Shown: positions 19,722 through 29,531, counted from the first letter of the stretch. The stretch is DNA of 64,000 nucleotides from Thalassotalea_B sp049613795 (GCA_049613795.1 JBMZCX010000003.1:1-64000), one strand, 5' to 3'. The notes: generated by a model not told the origin, from the sequence alone. Numbers and translations are program-made.

Positions 19722-20228
19722 TTAAATCAACACATTAGATACTTTTCCATTATCAGGGTTGTATTCAAAATATTCACCGCTCGCCAACATATAACGACAC
19801 ACACCTTGTGTTTCTTTCTCTGTTTGGTTTACCAATAAAATTGTAATTGGTTGATTCATAAAGGTTAATGGGCTATTCATTATTTGCTGCCAAATCAATA
19901 CACAATTATCGATGACAACTTCGCTGTCAACCCAACCTTTTTTATTAACCCTTATGGCTTGGGTGTCTTCTTGATCACCTGTTTGGCCATACTGCTTTTT
20001 TAATAACACGATACTCGGCTGCTTATCCATAAACCATTGTGCTCGAATAGCTGCCACTTGAGCCGAAAAGCTACTTGCAATTGCTTGAAAACCTACTGTC
20101 GTTAGTTGTTGTTCTTGCTTTAAAAAATAGTACAAAAAACTCGACATTAGCAAGCAAACCATAACAACAGTAACAATTTGTTCAGCAAGTGTCTTCTCTC
20201 GCTTAACAAATACTGAATTTTTTGACAT
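19722..20228 (-). CDS. mshF: MSHA biogenesis protein MshF, pilin-like without cleavage site
   Basis: Membrane protein of 168 residues with one N-terminal helix (about 17-38, AEQIVTVVMVCLLMSSFLYYF). It has no GFTLIE prepilin motif. The soluble part repeats MshB landmarks in the same order: AAIRAQWFMDKQPS, NCVLIWQQIMNSP and CRYMLASGEYF. I therefore read it as a diverged minor pilin relative that stays membrane anchored. It starts three bases after the mshG stop. Function is unknown beyond its fixed place in msh operons. Confidence 0.82.
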   Translation of the reverse strand: MSKNSVFVKREKTLAEQIVTVVMVCLLMSSFLYYFLKQEQQLTTVGFQAIASSFSAQVAAIRAQWFMDKQPSIVLLKKQYGQTGDQEDTQAIRVNKKGWVDSEVVIDNCVLIWQQIMNSPLTFMNQPITILLVNQTEKETQGVCRYMLASGEYFEYNPDNGKVSNVLI

Positions 20229-20231
20229 AGC

Positions 20232-21470
20232 TTAGCCTTTGAATGCCGACATCATATCCCACATAGGAGTAAAGATACCTAGCGCTAAAATTAATACCAT
20301 ACCCGCAACAATCGCAATTAATATAGGCTCAATACGTGCGGTTAATGTGCTCAGTTCGTAATCCACTTCACGTTCGTAATAGTCTCCTACTTCTTCAAGT
20401 AGCTCATCAACACGTCCAGTTTCTTCTCCAACAGCAATCATTTGCAACACTAACGGTGTAAACATTTCACTCGCTACTGCCGACCTTAATAAACTTTCAC
20501 CACTCTCTATACTCCCGCGCATAGCTACTATTTTCTTTTGCATATAGGAATTATCTACCGCTTCTGACACTAGCGTAAGTCCTGAAGTCATTGGCACACC
20601 GGCTCTTAAAACAATAGCAAAGCTGTGAGAAAATCGAGAAAGTATTGAGCGTTCGATAACGGAACCAACAACTGGCAGCCTCGTTTTCAAACGATCCCAA
20701 CCATGCTGTCCTTGAGGCGTTCGTACATAATAACGGATACCAAAATAAAGGAATAGCACCACTACGAGCATGATAGGCCAATAATCGAGGAAAAAATTAG
20801 AACTGGCAATAAGTGCTTTAGTTGCCCAAGGTAGGTCAGCACCTAATTTTGAAAACATATCAGCAAACGTAGGGATCACCCAAATATTCAAAATAACAAT
20901 AGCGGCGGCTAATGCGATTAAGACAAAAGAAGGATAACGCAAAGCCGTTTTAATTCGCTTTCTTGTTTCTTGCTCGCGGTCAAAGTAACTGGCTAATTTA
21001 GCAAAAGCATCATCGAGCTTACCTGTGTTTTCTCCTACATGAATTAATGACACAAAAAGTGGTGAAAATAATTTAGGGTGACGGTTTAACGCGCTAGACA
21101 AGGCGTGACCACCTTCTAAATGAGTAGAAATTTCAGCTAATGCAGTTTTTAATTTAGGAGAACTGGTTGATTCCGTCATACCGTTAATCGCTCGTAAAAT
21201 GGGAACCCCAGAACGAGACAAAGCATACATTTGTCGACAAAAAACAATTAAATCATCTAACGCTATTTCTTCAAAACCGAGTAATTCACCAATGTCGATA
21301 TTGGCTAAACTGTCTGAATTTCCCTTGGCCGATTTTGCTTCTGTGATCGCGGTAGGAATAATACGCTGGCGTGCTAACTGTTCGGCAACGGCATCACTAC
21401 TTACCGCTTCAAGCGAGCCTTTAACTTGGCTACCGCTGGCGTCTCGACCCACATAATTAAAAGCAGCCAT
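20232..21470 (-). CDS. mshG: MSHA inner-membrane platform protein MshG
   Basis: PilC/GspF-type platform protein of 412 residues. It begins with the family start MAAFNYVGRDASGSQVKGSLEA. Two GspF domains are seen (about residues 75-200 and 278-400), each with the FCRQMYALSRSGVPI or FSHSFAIVLRAGVPM opening, plus three membrane helices. It couples the MshE motor to pilin extraction and polymerisation. It starts seven bases after mshE. Confidence 0.95.
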   Translation of the reverse strand: MAAFNYVGRDASGSQVKGSLEAVSSDAVAEQLARQRIIPTAITEAKSAKGNSDSLANIDIGELLGFEEIALDDLIVFCRQMYALSRSGVPILRAINGMTESTSSPKLKTALAEISTHLEGGHALSSALNRHPKLFSPLFVSLIHVGENTGKLDDAFAKLASYFDREQETRKRIKTALRYPSFVLIALAAAIVILNIWVIPTFADMFSKLGADLPWATKALIASSNFFLDYWPIMLVVVLFLYFGIRYYVRTPQGQHGWDRLKTRLPVVGSVIERSILSRFSHSFAIVLRAGVPMTSGLTLVSEAVDNSYMQKKIVAMRGSIESGESLLRSAVASEMFTPLVLQMIAVGEETGRVDELLEEVGDYYEREVDYELSTLTARIEPILIAIVAGMVLILALGIFTPMWDMMSAFKG

Positions 21471-21477
21471 AAATTAG

Positions 21478-23193
21478 TTATCCTGCAACGTCTATGGTTT
21501 CTACTAACCGCAGTACTTCTTCTACGGTAGTAATGCCTGTACAGGCATAATCAAAAGCCGACATGGATAACGGTGTAAATGTTGGGTTAGCTTTGGACAA
21601 GTTAGTAAATTCTTGTGCGTCATCACGCTTTAAAGCGGCCATCATCGGTTCATTCATTTCAAGCAGTTCAAATACCCCAATACGCCCACGGTAACCTGTA
21701 TATTGACACGACTGACATCCCTTCCCGCGTTTAAACTGGGTCGTATTAGCACGTTCACCTGCTAAATTGGTTAACCATAATAGCTCTTGGCTTGTCGGTT
21801 GATGGTCAATCCCGCAATTTTCACAAATACGACGTACTAATCGCTGAGCGACTACTGCGCGTAATGAACTACCGACTAAAAACCCCGCAGCGCCCATATC
21901 AATCAACCGTAAAGCACTGGTAATAGCGTCATTAGTATGTAATGTAGATAAAACTAAATGCCCCGTTAATGCGCCTCGTAAACCTATTTCTACCGTTTCT
22001 TGATCACGCATTTCCCCTACCATAATAATATCGGGATCTTGACGTAGCGCAGTACGCAATACGCTTGAAAATGTCAGGTCAATTTTAGCGTTAACCTGCA
22101 CTTGGTTAATACGTGGTAATCGATATTCAACTGGGTCTTCTGCAGTTATGATTTTTTTACTCGATTGATTAAGCTCACTTAACGCGCCATATAAAGTGGT
22201 TGTTTTACCACTACCTGTTGGTCCTGTAACCAATACCATACCATGTGGACGACTTATTTGATGACGTAATCTTGCGACCAAGTCTTCTGGCATACCTGTT
22301 TCGTCAAGCGATAAAATACCCGCCGATTGATCTAACAATCGCATAACAACCGATTCGCCATGCTGAACAGGCATCGTTGACATACGCACATCAACACTAT
22401 GACCTTTTATTTGAAGATTAAAACGGCCATCTTGTGGTAAGCGTTTTTCAGAAATGTCTAATCCCGCCATTAGTTTAAGGCGTAAGACCATGGCTGATGC
22501 TATTTTATTTTCTTGCAGTACGTTTTCTTGTAAAACACCGTCTATTCGCTGTCTTATACGTAACTGTTTTTCGTCAGGTTCAATGTGTATATCTGACGCA
22601 CGCATTTGTACTGCATCTTCAAAAACAGATTGTAGAAGCTTGCCTACGGTTGCATCGCCTCCCTCATCAATGAAAGAGCTTGAAAGGTTAAAGTCAGAAC
22701 TTTGATCGTATTCTTCGCCTAACTGAGAAGCAAAAGACTCAATATCTGCGGTTCGACGATATAAGCCGTCAAACGCTTCATATAGTTGTGACTCCATCAC
22801 AACTGCAAGTTTTAGTCGTTTGGGTGCAAGCATTTGCTCAAGTTGGTCTAAGCCGCCTAAATCGGCAGGATCACTCATACCAATAAGTACCGTATCGCCT
22901 TGGTCTTCAATAATTAACGCATGCAAACGGCGAGCATGAATTTCAGGTAAAAGCTTAGCAACTTCGGTTGGAATTCTACGTTGGCTGATATCCAAAAATG
23001 GCACATCCAGCTGTTGAGCTAAAAATTCAAGTAATTGCTGCTCGCCAATATGGCCTAGCTCAATTAAGGTGTCACCTAATTTTCTACCTGTGGTTTTCTG
23101 ACTATTAAGGGCTTGCATTAACTGTTCATTAGTAATGATATGCTCATGTACTAATAAATCACCTAGTCGCATTTTTAGCTTGGGTGCAGCCAT
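21478..23193 (-). CDS. mshE: MSHA pilus extension ATPase MshE with MshEN domain
   Basis: PilB/GspE-type hexameric ATPase of 571 residues. The N-terminal MshEN domain (about 5-68) has the doubled RLGDLLVHEHII ... KLGDTLIELGHIG pattern that binds c-di-GMP in Vibrio cholerae MshE. The Walker A is GPTGSGKTTTLYG near residue 325, followed by Asp and Walker B boxes and the His box (STLHTNDA). A tetracysteine zinc site is at CENCG and CQSCQYTGYRGRIG. It starts two bases after mshN. The c-di-GMP response is inferred from the motif. Confidence 0.96.
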   Translation of the reverse strand: MAAPKLKMRLGDLLVHEHIITNEQLMQALNSQKTTGRKLGDTLIELGHIGEQQLLEFLAQQLDVPFLDISQRRIPTEVAKLLPEIHARRLHALIIEDQGDTVLIGMSDPADLGGLDQLEQMLAPKRLKLAVVMESQLYEAFDGLYRRTADIESFASQLGEEYDQSSDFNLSSSFIDEGGDATVGKLLQSVFEDAVQMRASDIHIEPDEKQLRIRQRIDGVLQENVLQENKIASAMVLRLKLMAGLDISEKRLPQDGRFNLQIKGHSVDVRMSTMPVQHGESVVMRLLDQSAGILSLDETGMPEDLVARLRHQISRPHGMVLVTGPTGSGKTTTLYGALSELNQSSKKIITAEDPVEYRLPRINQVQVNAKIDLTFSSVLRTALRQDPDIIMVGEMRDQETVEIGLRGALTGHLVLSTLHTNDAITSALRLIDMGAAGFLVGSSLRAVVAQRLVRRICENCGIDHQPTSQELLWLTNLAGERANTTQFKRGKGCQSCQYTGYRGRIGVFELLEMNEPMMAALKRDDAQEFTNLSKANPTFTPLSMSAFDYACTGITTVEEVLRLVETIDVAG

Positions 23194-23195
23194 GC

Positions 23196-24338
23196 TTATT
23201 CTCCTAACTCTAGTATTCTATTTTTAGCAAATTGGGCGGTATTATTTGATAAGTCTTGCTGAATAATAGCATTTTTATAATTAACTTTAGCCTCGTTAAA
23301 CCGGCTTTGACTGTCTTGCGCTATTGCTAAACCAAGCCACCACCGCCCCATATTAGGCGATAATGTCGTTAATATTAAATACGCCTGTTCTGCCACTTCA
23401 AATTGATTTAACTGCTGTGCCGTTGTTGCTAATAATGATTGATATTCAATTGTGCTAACCTCTGGGCGTTGTGCTAACACGTCTAACGCTAATGCCGCTC
23501 GGCCTTGCTTTAAGTATATACGCGCTTTCATTAAACGAAATTCAATATCGTTAGGCGTAAGTGCTAATCCTTGGGACAATAAATTTAATGCTGGCTGGTA
23601 CGATTGCTTGCCAAACCATAATGCCGCTAACTGCTTGCGAGCAGGTTTATGGGTTGGCGTAATTAATAAAACGTCTTCAAATAACTGCTCAGCTTTTCTT
23701 ATGTTATTTTGACTTAAAGCTTGTTCTGCTTGAGCAACTTTCTTAGCCGTTAACTGAGTTGGCGTAAGTTGTTTACGTGAAATAGTTAAGCTTGGTTCAG
23801 TGTGTTTAACGGCTAATGGAACAAGCTTTTCATTTTCTTTATTAACATTGCTAGTAGCCAAGGTGCCGTTTGCTTGTTGAAGCGGTGCTGTTCGTGCACG
23901 AGGTTGTGTTTCAACTTCAGCGATTTTATTTTCGCTCTTCACTTTTGGCTTAACCATCACTGTAGTCGCTACTGGCGGTTGTATTAGCTGGCTAGCCGGT
24001 TCGCTTTCTTCTAACGTGCCAGTTTCATCCGTAACTTTATTATTAACGCTAGGCGCTCCTGCCATTTTTTTTGTATGAGTAATAGCGGGCACTGTAGGAT
24101 TAACTGATGATTTTTTTGCTGATTGAGCGGGTAAAATCAGGGTACTTTCTCCCTTAGCAGCCATTTTTTGCCAAACAATAATCGCTAATGCAGCCACAAG
24201 CGATAAAATTAGTAAGGTAATTAATCTACGTTGACTTTTAGGAGGATCAATAATGACAGCAGTGCTATTAGACGATTCTGTTGCATTGTTTTGCTGTCGC
24301 TTGTCTAAATCTTTTAGCATTTGATTAATAACGCTCAT
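23196..24338 (-). CDS. mshN: MSHA biogenesis protein MshN (TPR protein)
   Basis: Membrane-anchored tetratricopeptide protein of 380 residues. It starts MSVINQMLKDLDKRQQ, the family N-terminus, has one helix at about 41-58 and a proline- and lysine-rich linker. Several TPR units follow at about 195-375 (AEQALSQNNIRKAEQLFEDVL and later repeats). The frame opens earlier, but this ATG overlaps the mshM stop as ATGA, which settles the start. It probably bridges the periplasm to help secretin or pilus assembly. Confidence 0.9.
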   Translation of the reverse strand: MSVINQMLKDLDKRQQNNATESSNSTAVIIDPPKSQRRLITLLILSLVAALAIIVWQKMAAKGESTLILPAQSAKKSSVNPTVPAITHTKKMAGAPSVNNKVTDETGTLEESEPASQLIQPPVATTVMVKPKVKSENKIAEVETQPRARTAPLQQANGTLATSNVNKENEKLVPLAVKHTEPSLTISRKQLTPTQLTAKKVAQAEQALSQNNIRKAEQLFEDVLLITPTHKPARKQLAALWFGKQSYQPALNLLSQGLALTPNDIEFRLMKARIYLKQGRAALALDVLAQRPEVSTIEYQSLLATTAQQLNQFEVAEQAYLILTTLSPNMGRWWLGLAIAQDSQSRFNEAKVNYKNAIIQQDLSNNTAQFAKNRILELGE

Positions 24339-25240
24339 TGCTGAACTCCAATAAACCATGCAGTGATACAAACAGCCAATAGCCCTATCATGCCAATTAC
24401 TTTTAGGTGCTGTTGCCGCTTAAGTTTATGCTCGGTTCCTTCAGTATCTTTAACCGCAGAGAGTAAATAATCTTTGGTCATTTGATACTGCCCTTGCCCG
24501 AAGCTCAACATCATCATTTTATGGCATAAAATATTAACTAAACGTGGTATGCCACCACTATAAAGGGCTATTTTCTGGCATAACTGGTGGTCAAATAATG
24601 CGGCACCTTTATACCCAGCAACATTAAGCCGATGATGAATATAACTTTCTACTTCATGCACGTTCATCGCCCGCAATTGATATGAAAAAGTGATCCGCTG
24701 CTTTAGTTGCCTAAACGCATTTTCAGCTAAACGTTGATCTAATTCTGGCTGAGCAAATAACACCACTTGTAATAGTTTTCGGGTTTCGGTTTCTAAATTA
24801 GTAAATAAGCGTAGTGCTTCTAAGCTTTCAGCGGGTAATGCTTGGGCTTCATCTAAAATTAATACCACAGAACGCCCTTCATTATGTAGTTCAAGTAAAC
24901 GGGTTTGTATTCGTTGCGTGAGCAATTGCACCGTCATGCGCTGTGCTTGTTTAACCCCTAACTCAACGGCGACTGCACGCCTTAATTCATCTGGCTTTAA
25001 GTAAGGGTTGGGAATGTATGCCGTGACAAAATATTCGGGTATTTCATTTAACAACTTACGACAAAGTAATGTTTTCCCAGTACCAACTTCCCCTATAACT
25101 TTAATAAAACCTTCACCACTTTTTAATGCGGTAAGCAATACTGCAAAAGCTTCATGATGTGGCGCTAGCCCAAGATAAAAACAGGTGTTGGGCGTTAATG
25201 TAAAGGGAAGTTCCCGTAAACCAAAATGATAAAGATACAT
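24335..25240 (-). CDS. mshM: MSHA biogenesis AAA ATPase MshM (ExeA-like)
   Basis: ATPase of 301 residues in the ExeA/GspA family. It opens with MYLYHFGLRELPFTLTPNT, followed by Walker A GEVGTGKT at residues 50-57 and Walker B VVLILDE ending at D130-E131. A sensor region (LLQVVLFAQPELDQRL) follows. A membrane helix lies at the very C-terminus (about 277-297). ExeA-like proteins help place the secretin through the cell wall. It sits between mshL and mshN. Confidence 0.93.
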   Translation of the reverse strand: MYLYHFGLRELPFTLTPNTCFYLGLAPHHEAFAVLLTALKSGEGFIKVIGEVGTGKTLLCRKLLNEIPEYFVTAYIPNPYLKPDELRRAVAVELGVKQAQRMTVQLLTQRIQTRLLELHNEGRSVVLILDEAQALPAESLEALRLFTNLETETRKLLQVVLFAQPELDQRLAENAFRQLKQRITFSYQLRAMNVHEVESYIHHRLNVAGYKGAALFDHQLCQKIALYSGGIPRLVNILCHKMMMLSFGQGQYQMTKDYLLSAVKDTEGTEHKLKRQQHLKVIGMIGLLAVCITAWFIGVQQ

Positions 25241-25271
25241 AACTAATTACCGATAACGCCCCCTAAGCTTA

Positions 25272-26942
25272 TTATTCGCTTTCTTCAGGGAACCATTCTT
25301 TTAATAAAGCGCGAGCATCCTTTAGCTGATTGGTCCATGTATCTTGCCCAATAACAATAGGCTTTAATAAAATAACTAATTCTTTTTTCTCTGTGCGACT
25401 ACTTTTACTTTTAAAGAGTTCACCCACTAAAGGAATATCGCCTAATAACGGTGTTTTAGACTCTGAATCTGTTTTTCGAGTTTCAATAAGGCCGCCAATA
25501 ACCACTATTTCACCTGATTTCGCACGAATAATGGTATCTGACTCGCGCACGCTACTTTGTGCCAGTGGTAGAACAATGTCTTCACTATTTAAACGAATTG
25601 TTTTTGTTTGTTCTGCGGTTAACGTAACCGAAGGGTGAACATGAAGAATAACTTCACCATTTTCATCAATTTGTGGCGTAACATCTAATGCAATACCTGA
25701 AAAGAAAGGCGTTAGCTCAATTTCAGGTGTCGTCGTTGTTGCAGTACCTGTAGTAACCGTACTAGACACTTCCGTAACAAAGTATTCATCTTCGCCAACT
25801 TTAATCACCGCTTTTTGGTTATTGGTTGCGGTAATTCTAGGACTAGAAAGCACCTGAACATTGCCTTGAGATTGTAATAAATCAATCACACCACTAAAGT
25901 CTTTATTAATGAAGCTTAATCCTGAAACTCCACCAATGGTTGATGAAATAACATTACCTGCAATAGAGCCGTTAGTTGAAAATGTTAAATCAGTACTGCC
26001 TGCATGGCCCAGCACTTTATCCCACTTAACCCCTTGTTGATAATCATCATTTAAGGTTACTTCCATTATTTTCGCTTCAATAATAACCTGGCGGCGTAAA
26101 TGGTCTTGCGTATCGTTAATGAAATTTTTCACCGCTAAAATTTCTTGAGGAAATGCGCGTACCGTCACTAAGCCTGCTTGAGGAGAAACAATAACAGAAC
26201 GACCACTCTCTTTACCTACAAGTGCCGTTAACGTTTCTTCTAATTCTAACCAAAAGTCAGATTCATTTTCGGTATAGATATTGGTGCCACTATTACCACC
26301 TTGTTGCTGATTATTCTGCCCACTGCCACTACTATTATTTCTGCTGTTATTATTACTGTTATTACTGTTTCCGTTATTACCACCACCTGAATTAGGGTCA
26401 TTTTCTGAAACGCCTCCCGAGTTTATACGTGTACTTGACGTACCAAAGCGCTTAACAAATAAATAATTTAGTGGAATAGTTTCAGTGCGAATGCCGGCTG
26501 GATATATTTGAATCACTCGGCCACTACGACGTACTTCATAACCATAAAGTTGCTCGACCACGTCAAAGACTTCATTTAACGTAACATCTTTTAAATTAAG
26601 GGTAATTGCACCACTTACTTCAGGATGTACGGCAATACTATATGGAGAGTCATCAACTAACGCCGCAAAAAACTGTTGTGCACCTACACCATTAGCCGCA
26701 ATTTCAAGCCTTTTTTCGGCTAATAAACCTTGTTTAGCTTGCGCCATATTTTCTTGCATAAGTTCTTGCTGAACAGAACTTGGCAATTGGCTTAACGGTT
26801 TAGGTTGTAATTTTTTATCTGTTTCAGTAATCGCTTGATCTAAAGCGTTATTTACTTGCTTAGGTGCGTCGGGGGTTGATTCACACCCAAGTACAAAAAC
26901 AAGCAAAGAGGCTAAGGTGATAGTTATTTTAATTTTTTTCAT
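25272..26942 (-). CDS. mshL: MSHA outer-membrane secretin MshL
   Basis: Secretin of 556 residues that forms the outer-membrane pore for the pilus. The N-terminus is a lipoprotein signal with the lipobox VLGC (C19). An STN/N0-type domain lies at about 80-160. A Gly-Ser-Asn linker of about 40 residues at roughly 178-222 is unusually low in complexity. The secretin domain spans about 315-545, with TPLLGDIPLVGELFKS near its end. It starts seven bases after mshK. Confidence 0.95.
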   Translation of the reverse strand: MKKIKITITLASLLVFVLGCESTPDAPKQVNNALDQAITETDKKLQPKPLSQLPSSVQQELMQENMAQAKQGLLAEKRLEIAANGVGAQQFFAALVDDSPYSIAVHPEVSGAITLNLKDVTLNEVFDVVEQLYGYEVRRSGRVIQIYPAGIRTETIPLNYLFVKRFGTSSTRINSGGVSENDPNSGGGNNGNSNNSNNNSRNNSSGSGQNNQQQGGNSGTNIYTENESDFWLELEETLTALVGKESGRSVIVSPQAGLVTVRAFPQEILAVKNFINDTQDHLRRQVIIEAKIMEVTLNDDYQQGVKWDKVLGHAGSTDLTFSTNGSIAGNVISSTIGGVSGLSFINKDFSGVIDLLQSQGNVQVLSSPRITATNNQKAVIKVGEDEYFVTEVSSTVTTGTATTTTPEIELTPFFSGIALDVTPQIDENGEVILHVHPSVTLTAEQTKTIRLNSEDIVLPLAQSSVRESDTIIRAKSGEIVVIGGLIETRKTDSESKTPLLGDIPLVGELFKSKSSRTEKKELVILLKPIVIGQDTWTNQLKDARALLKEWFPEESE

Positions 26943-26949
26943 CAGTCAC

Positions 26950-27276
26950 TTACTTTTCATTATGAGTTGCGATAACAGGCGAATATAACGACAATTCAAG
27001 GCGTTTATCTGCTGCCGATAACACCACACTTTTTTTATTAATTTTTTTAAGTTGATACTGCTCAATACGATCACCAAGCTTAAGCACCTTTCCATTAATG
27101 ACGACGGTAAGCGCTTTCTCACTATCAACTATAGATTGTAATTGCATTACAGTGATAGTTTTAATCTCACTGCCTACTTGCCCGCTTGCCGATAATGGCC
27201 GCGTTGGGTCAACTTCTTGCGCCGTTACTGTAGTCGATAACATCACAGCTATTGTCAGTATTACCAATTTATACAT
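26950..27276 (-). CDS. mshK: MSHA biogenesis protein MshK
   Basis: Small exported protein of 108 residues, PilP-like in place and type. It has a signal peptide (MYKLVILTIAVMLSTTVTAQ) and the segment EVDPTRPL right after, which is typical of MshK/PilP. The frame also opens at a TTG (27291) or GTG (27288), which would add a few residues and overlap mshJ; the start is not certain. It probably links the inner-membrane complex to the secretin. Confidence 0.82.
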   Translation of the reverse strand: MYKLVILTIAVMLSTTVTAQEVDPTRPLSASGQVGSEIKTITVMQLQSIVDSEKALTVVINGKVLKLGDRIEQYQLKKINKKSVVLSAADKRLELSLYSPVIATHNEK

Positions 27277-27280
27277 TTGT

Positions 27281-27976
27281 TTATACACCAATAAATTCCC
27301 GCTTGGTACTTAAGCTATAAAGTTCAACTTCCAGCTTACCCGTAGGGTATTGTGTTAAATTATAGTCAAATTTATGCCAGAAAAAAGTCCACTGAAGCTG
27401 TTCTAACTGCGACATGTAGTCTCGTAACTGTAAATAGCTTCCCGATAAGGTGAGTTTAATGCCATGTTTGTATAAGGTTAGCACTTGCTCGTTTTCAATA
27501 GTTCTAGCTACTGGTTCGGTCTCGTTGAGCGGAGCCTGAGTACTATTTAACGCCACCACTTGTGCAGGAATTACTTCAAACGCTTTTAACGACACACCTT
27601 TTTGCAATTTTAATAAGTCAATTAACGCAAAACGCATTTGAATAGGATCTATCAGGTCAGACGTTAACGCCAGTAACGCACTGTCTATTTGTCCCAATTG
27701 ATTTTCATATTGCAGTATTTGTTCATTAACTTGTTGATTGGGGTCTTCAGATAGTGCTTGTTCAAAAATGGCAATAGTTTGCTGCTTTGACTTTAGCTGC
27801 ACAGCAATTTTTTTATTATCTTTAATAAAAGTATTGCTACGTATCGTATTTTCATCAATAAATAAGCTGTGTAAAATAAAAACAATTGCGACAGCACCCG
27901 TCAGTAAAATAAGCATTTGTTCGCGCAATGTGATGACTTGAAATTTATCACTGTATGTTTGCCAAAATTTATTCAT
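27281..27976 (-). CDS. mshJ: MSHA biogenesis protein MshJ (PilO-like)
   Basis: Inner-membrane protein of 231 residues with one helix at about 23-41, then a coiled coil (about 50-95) and a small alpha-beta domain, the PilO/GspM layout. Its ATG overlaps the stop of the upstream PilN-like gene as TAATG. It probably forms the alignment complex with the PilN-like protein and MshI. Confidence 0.87.
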   Translation of the reverse strand: MNKFWQTYSDKFQVITLREQMLILLTGAVAIVFILHSLFIDENTIRSNTFIKDNKKIAVQLKSKQQTIAIFEQALSEDPNQQVNEQILQYENQLGQIDSALLALTSDLIDPIQMRFALIDLLKLQKGVSLKAFEVIPAQVVALNSTQAPLNETEPVARTIENEQVLTLYKHGIKLTLSGSYLQLRDYMSQLEQLQWTFFWHKFDYNLTQYPTGKLEVELYSLSTKREFIGV

Positions 27977-28584
27977 TATCTTGGCTCCCCATTTTTACCA
28001 TCACCCGTAGAACTTACGCTAAACTCAGTCAAACCTTGATCATTTTCAGATAAACTAAAATGAGTAAAATGCTTACCCGATAAAAACGTTGAAGACTCGA
28101 AGCCCGCTAACCATTTAGGAACAATATCAGGTTGTTTGGCTAGCCCTTTGAAAAATAGTTGCCCTTGGCTAATTTGTACTTGTTTAAGACTAATATCTTT
28201 GTGATGTAATGTCGCAAGTTCCGTCATCGCAGAAGAGTATCCCGCCGCGAAGGTTTGCGATTGATCAGTTAACTGGCGATGTAAATCTTTTTTATTAATT
28301 AATACAAGTTTTAACGTAGCAAGACGCTCCATTAAGTTAGCATCGGCTCTATTGCTACTCACTTTTTGTTGTAGTTCGTCTAAAAGTTTTTGCTGTTGTT
28401 GTTGTTGCTGGCTAAGTTGTTGATAGTTCTGTGCCAGTTGTTCAGTGGTTAACTGACTATACACACCCCAAGCAATCATTATCACAAGTAATAATCCCCA
28501 TATACCAACAACTTTTGATAGCGTTAATAATGGATGCTTGGGCAGTAACTCGGGTTGAAGCAGGTTTATTGTGAACTTTGCCAT
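27976..28584 (-). CDS. PilN-like MSHA assembly protein (second MshI)
   Basis: PilN/GspL-C-type inner-membrane protein of 202 residues. It begins FTINLLQPELLPKHP, close to the PilN opening, and has one helix at about 23-41. A glutamine-rich coiled coil follows, with a run of seven Gln. This gene is called mshI2 or mshI1 in different genomes, so no symbol is given. It lies three bases after mshI and overlaps mshJ. Confidence 0.82.
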   Translation of the reverse strand: MAKFTINLLQPELLPKHPLLTLSKVVGIWGLLLVIMIAWGVYSQLTTEQLAQNYQQLSQQQQQQQKLLDELQQKVSSNRADANLMERLATLKLVLINKKDLHRQLTDQSQTFAAGYSSAMTELATLHHKDISLKQVQISQGQLFFKGLAKQPDIVPKWLAGFESSTFLSGKHFTHFSLSENDQGLTEFSVSSTGDGKNGEPR

Positions 28585-28587
28585 AGT

Positions 28588-29490
28588 CTACACCTCACCC
28601 ACTAATGACAGCTGGGTAGCACCAAAGCAAGCACTGTAAGGTTTTGATTGCGCCACGGACTCAGGTAATGAAAAAATATTAACCGTAACATGAGTGTTTT
28701 CAGCCAATTTTCGCGCTAGAAACGCTTCATGTTCCATTGGCATTAATACTTCAATTGAACGAATGGGTGCTTGTTTTAATTGACGTTCGTAGTAGTCAGT
28801 TGAACGCTGTATTTCAACACTTAATGCGTCGACTACACTCATGGTCAATTCATCTTCAGACTTAGTTGAAATAGTTGCCATGCCTCTTAATCGGCGATAA
28901 AAAAACAACTTACCCTGTTTAATAATAAGTAATAGTACTTCTTCATTGGGCTGCTGGCATACTAACAAACAAGCATCATCACTTTGAGGCACTAAACTGG
29001 CGAAGGCAAATTCTTCAGTAGTAATAGACTCAACACTAAAGTCATCGTCCATTAGCTGTTGAACATAAGTAGACAATTCACTTTTCGATGCGCAAACCAC
29101 ATGAATTTTTTCAACTCCACCAACGGTGATCGGTGCTTCAAAATAATCTAATACCATGTCATTCGGCGCAATTGAGACTAAGTCTTTAATTTGCCACTTT
29201 AATGCTTCATTTAGCTCTTCGTCAGGAATATTAGGTTTGTCTATTTGTACTATTTGGCTTTGCTGCCCAGAAAGTACAAGGTGACACTCTCCGCTAAGCG
29301 AGTGCTCTTTATATAATTCTTTTAATGACAGAGAGTAATTTTTGTCTGGCGCTGACAATTCATTAAAGCCAACTGACAAGTCATTGTCCACGCGACAATA
29401 AGCAATTGATTGCTGGCGGAAGCACAGTCCAAGCTGGCTTTTATTTTTAGGCTTAGAAAATAACGTTCTTATTCGCATAATTAGTGACAT
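28588..29490 (-). CDS. mshI: MSHA biogenesis protein MshI (PilM-like)
   Basis: Cytoplasmic actin-like PilM/GspL-type protein of 300 residues. The QLGLCFRQQSIAYCRVD start matches the phosphate-1 region of the family. It is expected to dock on the N-terminus of the PilN-like protein. It is the first gene of the contiguous msh run. Two ATGs (29490 and 29478) are possible and neither has a clear Shine-Dalgarno sequence; I kept the longer form. Confidence 0.85.
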   Translation of the reverse strand: MSLIMRIRTLFSKPKNKSQLGLCFRQQSIAYCRVDNDLSVGFNELSAPDKNYSLSLKELYKEHSLSGECHLVLSGQQSQIVQIDKPNIPDEELNEALKWQIKDLVSIAPNDMVLDYFEAPITVGGVEKIHVVCASKSELSTYVQQLMDDDFSVESITTEEFAFASLVPQSDDACLLVCQQPNEEVLLLIIKQGKLFFYRRLRGMATISTKSEDELTMSVVDALSVEIQRSTDYYERQLKQAPIRSIEVLMPMEHEAFLARKLAENTHVTVNIFSLPESVAQSKPYSACFGATQLSLVGEV

Positions 29491-29531
29491 TATCGATATT
29501 GTTGTTAGTTTAAACGAATTATCTAATTTTC

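Noticed and set aside
26290..26400. AT/GC-mixed triplet-like run in mshL as a microsatellite
   Set aside because: Codons are mixed (Asn, Ser, Gly); it is a low-complexity protein linker and not a pure DNA repeat.
28380..28415. Triplet repeat (poly-Gln codons) in the PilN-like gene as a phase-variation tract
   Set aside because: Unit is three bases and in frame, so slippage would change length but not switch the gene off.
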